Part shown: piece after piece, positions 5,969 through 6,055 of the stretch
Layout: each line of letters begins with the position of its first letter
How positions within the stretch are numbered: position 1 is the first letter of the stretch
DNA from: Pseudomonadota bacterium
GTDB taxonomy: Bacteria > Desulfobacterota > Desulfovibrionia > Desulfovibrionales > Desulfovibrionaceae
DNA length: 6,055 nucleotides
Direction: 5' to 3'
Assembly (NCBI GenBank): GCA_023390395.1
Contig: JAEWCY010000275.1
Span: 1-6,055 of the forward strand
Notes under the pieces: generated by a model
The model's input: the letters and a program-made list of their open reading frames with translations, nothing else
What the model was told of the DNA's origin: nothing
Database searches by the model: none
Made by a program: the position numbers and the translations under genes

Positions 5969-5994
5969 TATTTTTGAGTATCGGCTCAAAAATA
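5969..5994 (-). repeat. Perfect 10-bp hairpin within the 6S central bubble
   Basis: TATTTTTGAG (5994-5985) pairs perfectly with CTCAAAAATA (5978-5969), leaving a 6-nt loop CCGATA that contains the predicted pRNA start. It lies wholly in the 5' strand of the 6S central bubble. It is not placed or tailed like a terminator for the upstream gene, since GGATGCC follows it. Confidence 0.6.
5980..5980 (+). promoter_or_regulatory. Predicted start point of 6S product RNA (pRNA)
   Basis: In E. coli, RNA polymerase bound to 6S RNA copies it from U44 and makes pRNA beginning AUCGGCUCAG. The matching template U here is minus-strand position 5980, inside GAGCCGAT, so the copy would begin AUCGGCUCAA and then continue with an AU-rich stretch, AAAATAAATTAAC in DNA letters. 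This transcript is RNA-templated; it only has the sense of the plus strand. Confidence 0.65.
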
Positions 5995-6003
5995 AATTAA
6001 CAA

Positions 6004-6055
6004 TCACGCACACTCCAGGGAACTTTCCAACAGCCGCCCCGCGGCGACCATCAAT
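6004..6055 (-). CDS. 3' end of an upstream gene, probably zapA (partial)
   Basis: A frame entering from the window edge reads LMVAAGRLLESSLECA and stops at TGA (6006-6004). The residues suit the end of an amphipathic helix, as expected for the C-terminus of the FtsZ-associated protein ZapA, and zapA is the gene usually found before 6S RNA. With 16 codons the family cannot be recognised from sequence; the name is inference from context. The other two frames either stop at once or run through the whole 6S RNA. Its last codons (TCC CTG GAG) form part of the closing stem of 6S RNA, so the two genes overlap by about 20 nt. Confidence 0.5.
   Translation of the reverse strand, partial: LMVAAGRLLESSLECA

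Larger units (their letters stand above)
5843..6026 (-). ncRNA. ssrS: 6S RNA
   Basis: 6S RNA mimics an open promoter and holds the housekeeping RNA polymerase in stationary phase. The expected fold is visible. An 8-bp closing stem pairs CCCTGGAG (6020-6013) with CTCCGGGG (5855-5848), extended by AAAG/CTTT (6026-6023, 5847-5844) and inward by CGTG (6008-6005) with CACG. The base of the apical arm pairs GGATGCC (5968-5962) with GGCGTCC (5902-5896), and its tip is CCCGG/CCGGG (5938-5934, 5927-5923). The 3' side of the central bubble has ACCTTGG/CCAAGGT (5895-5889, 5885-5879), like the CCTTGAACCAAGG hairpin of E. coli. The 5' side has GAGCCGATA (5987-5979), identical to the E. coli pRNA template. 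Length is about 184 nt, as in E. coli. The stem plus CTTTT may end transcription. Exact ends are estimated. The position before rny, after a probable zapA, fits my recollection of related genomes. Confidence 0.92.

Noticed and set aside
5979..5985. GCCGATA as a sigma28 (FliA) -10 element
   Set aside because: The matching TAAA element is missing at the needed spacing, and the motif is fully explained as the conserved 6S pRNA template.
5969..5994. Hairpin as the intrinsic terminator of the upstream gene
   Set aside because: The stem is AU-rich, not followed by Ts on the minus strand, and lies inside the 6S RNA whose 3' half is clearly present downstream.

Overview
This is a GC-rich window (roughly two-thirds G+C by eye) in which every convincing gene lies on the minus strand, so it reads biologically from right to left. 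High GC, the gene set and its order suggest a deltaproteobacterium of the Desulfovibrio/Solidesulfovibrio type. That placement is inference from gene order and protein flavour, not from a database match.

Reading in the direction of transcription, the window opens with the last 16 codons of a gene (6055-6004), probably zapA by context. It overlaps a 6S RNA (about 6026-5843), which is the best RNA feature here. The 6S call rests on three things: paired closing and apical stems, a 3' CCTTGG/CCAAGG hairpin, and a GAGCCGAT block identical to the E. coli site where RNA polymerase starts product RNA (pRNA). A leader of about 170 nt with two inverted repeats follows, then rny (RNase Y, 5671-4112), a shortened DnaJ-like protein (4056-3313), a YmdB-type metallophosphoesterase (3292-2483), a secreted protein of unknown function that overlaps the YmdB gene by ATGA (2486-2010), a SPOR-domain lipoprotein (1941-1576), and tyrS with a TTG start (1530-256). 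Gaps between the six complete genes run from a 4-nt overlap to about 70 nt, with no clear internal promoter or terminator, so they probably form one operon.

The left 255 nt hold no credible gene. They contain a series of strong inverted repeats without U-tracts and G-rich runs on the tyrS mRNA strand, probably the 3' end of the operon.

The genes combine RNA control (6S RNA, RNase Y, the YmdB phosphodiesterase that accompanies RNase Y in Bacillus), protein quality control (DnaJ-like), translation (TyrRS) and cell-envelope proteins (secreted protein, SPOR lipoprotein, probably ZapA). I see no mobile element, CRISPR array, tRNA or rRNA. The least ordinary items are the 6S RNA with an AU-rich pRNA template that can fold into its own hairpin, and a J-protein cut exactly after C-terminal domain I inside an RNase Y-YmdB operon.
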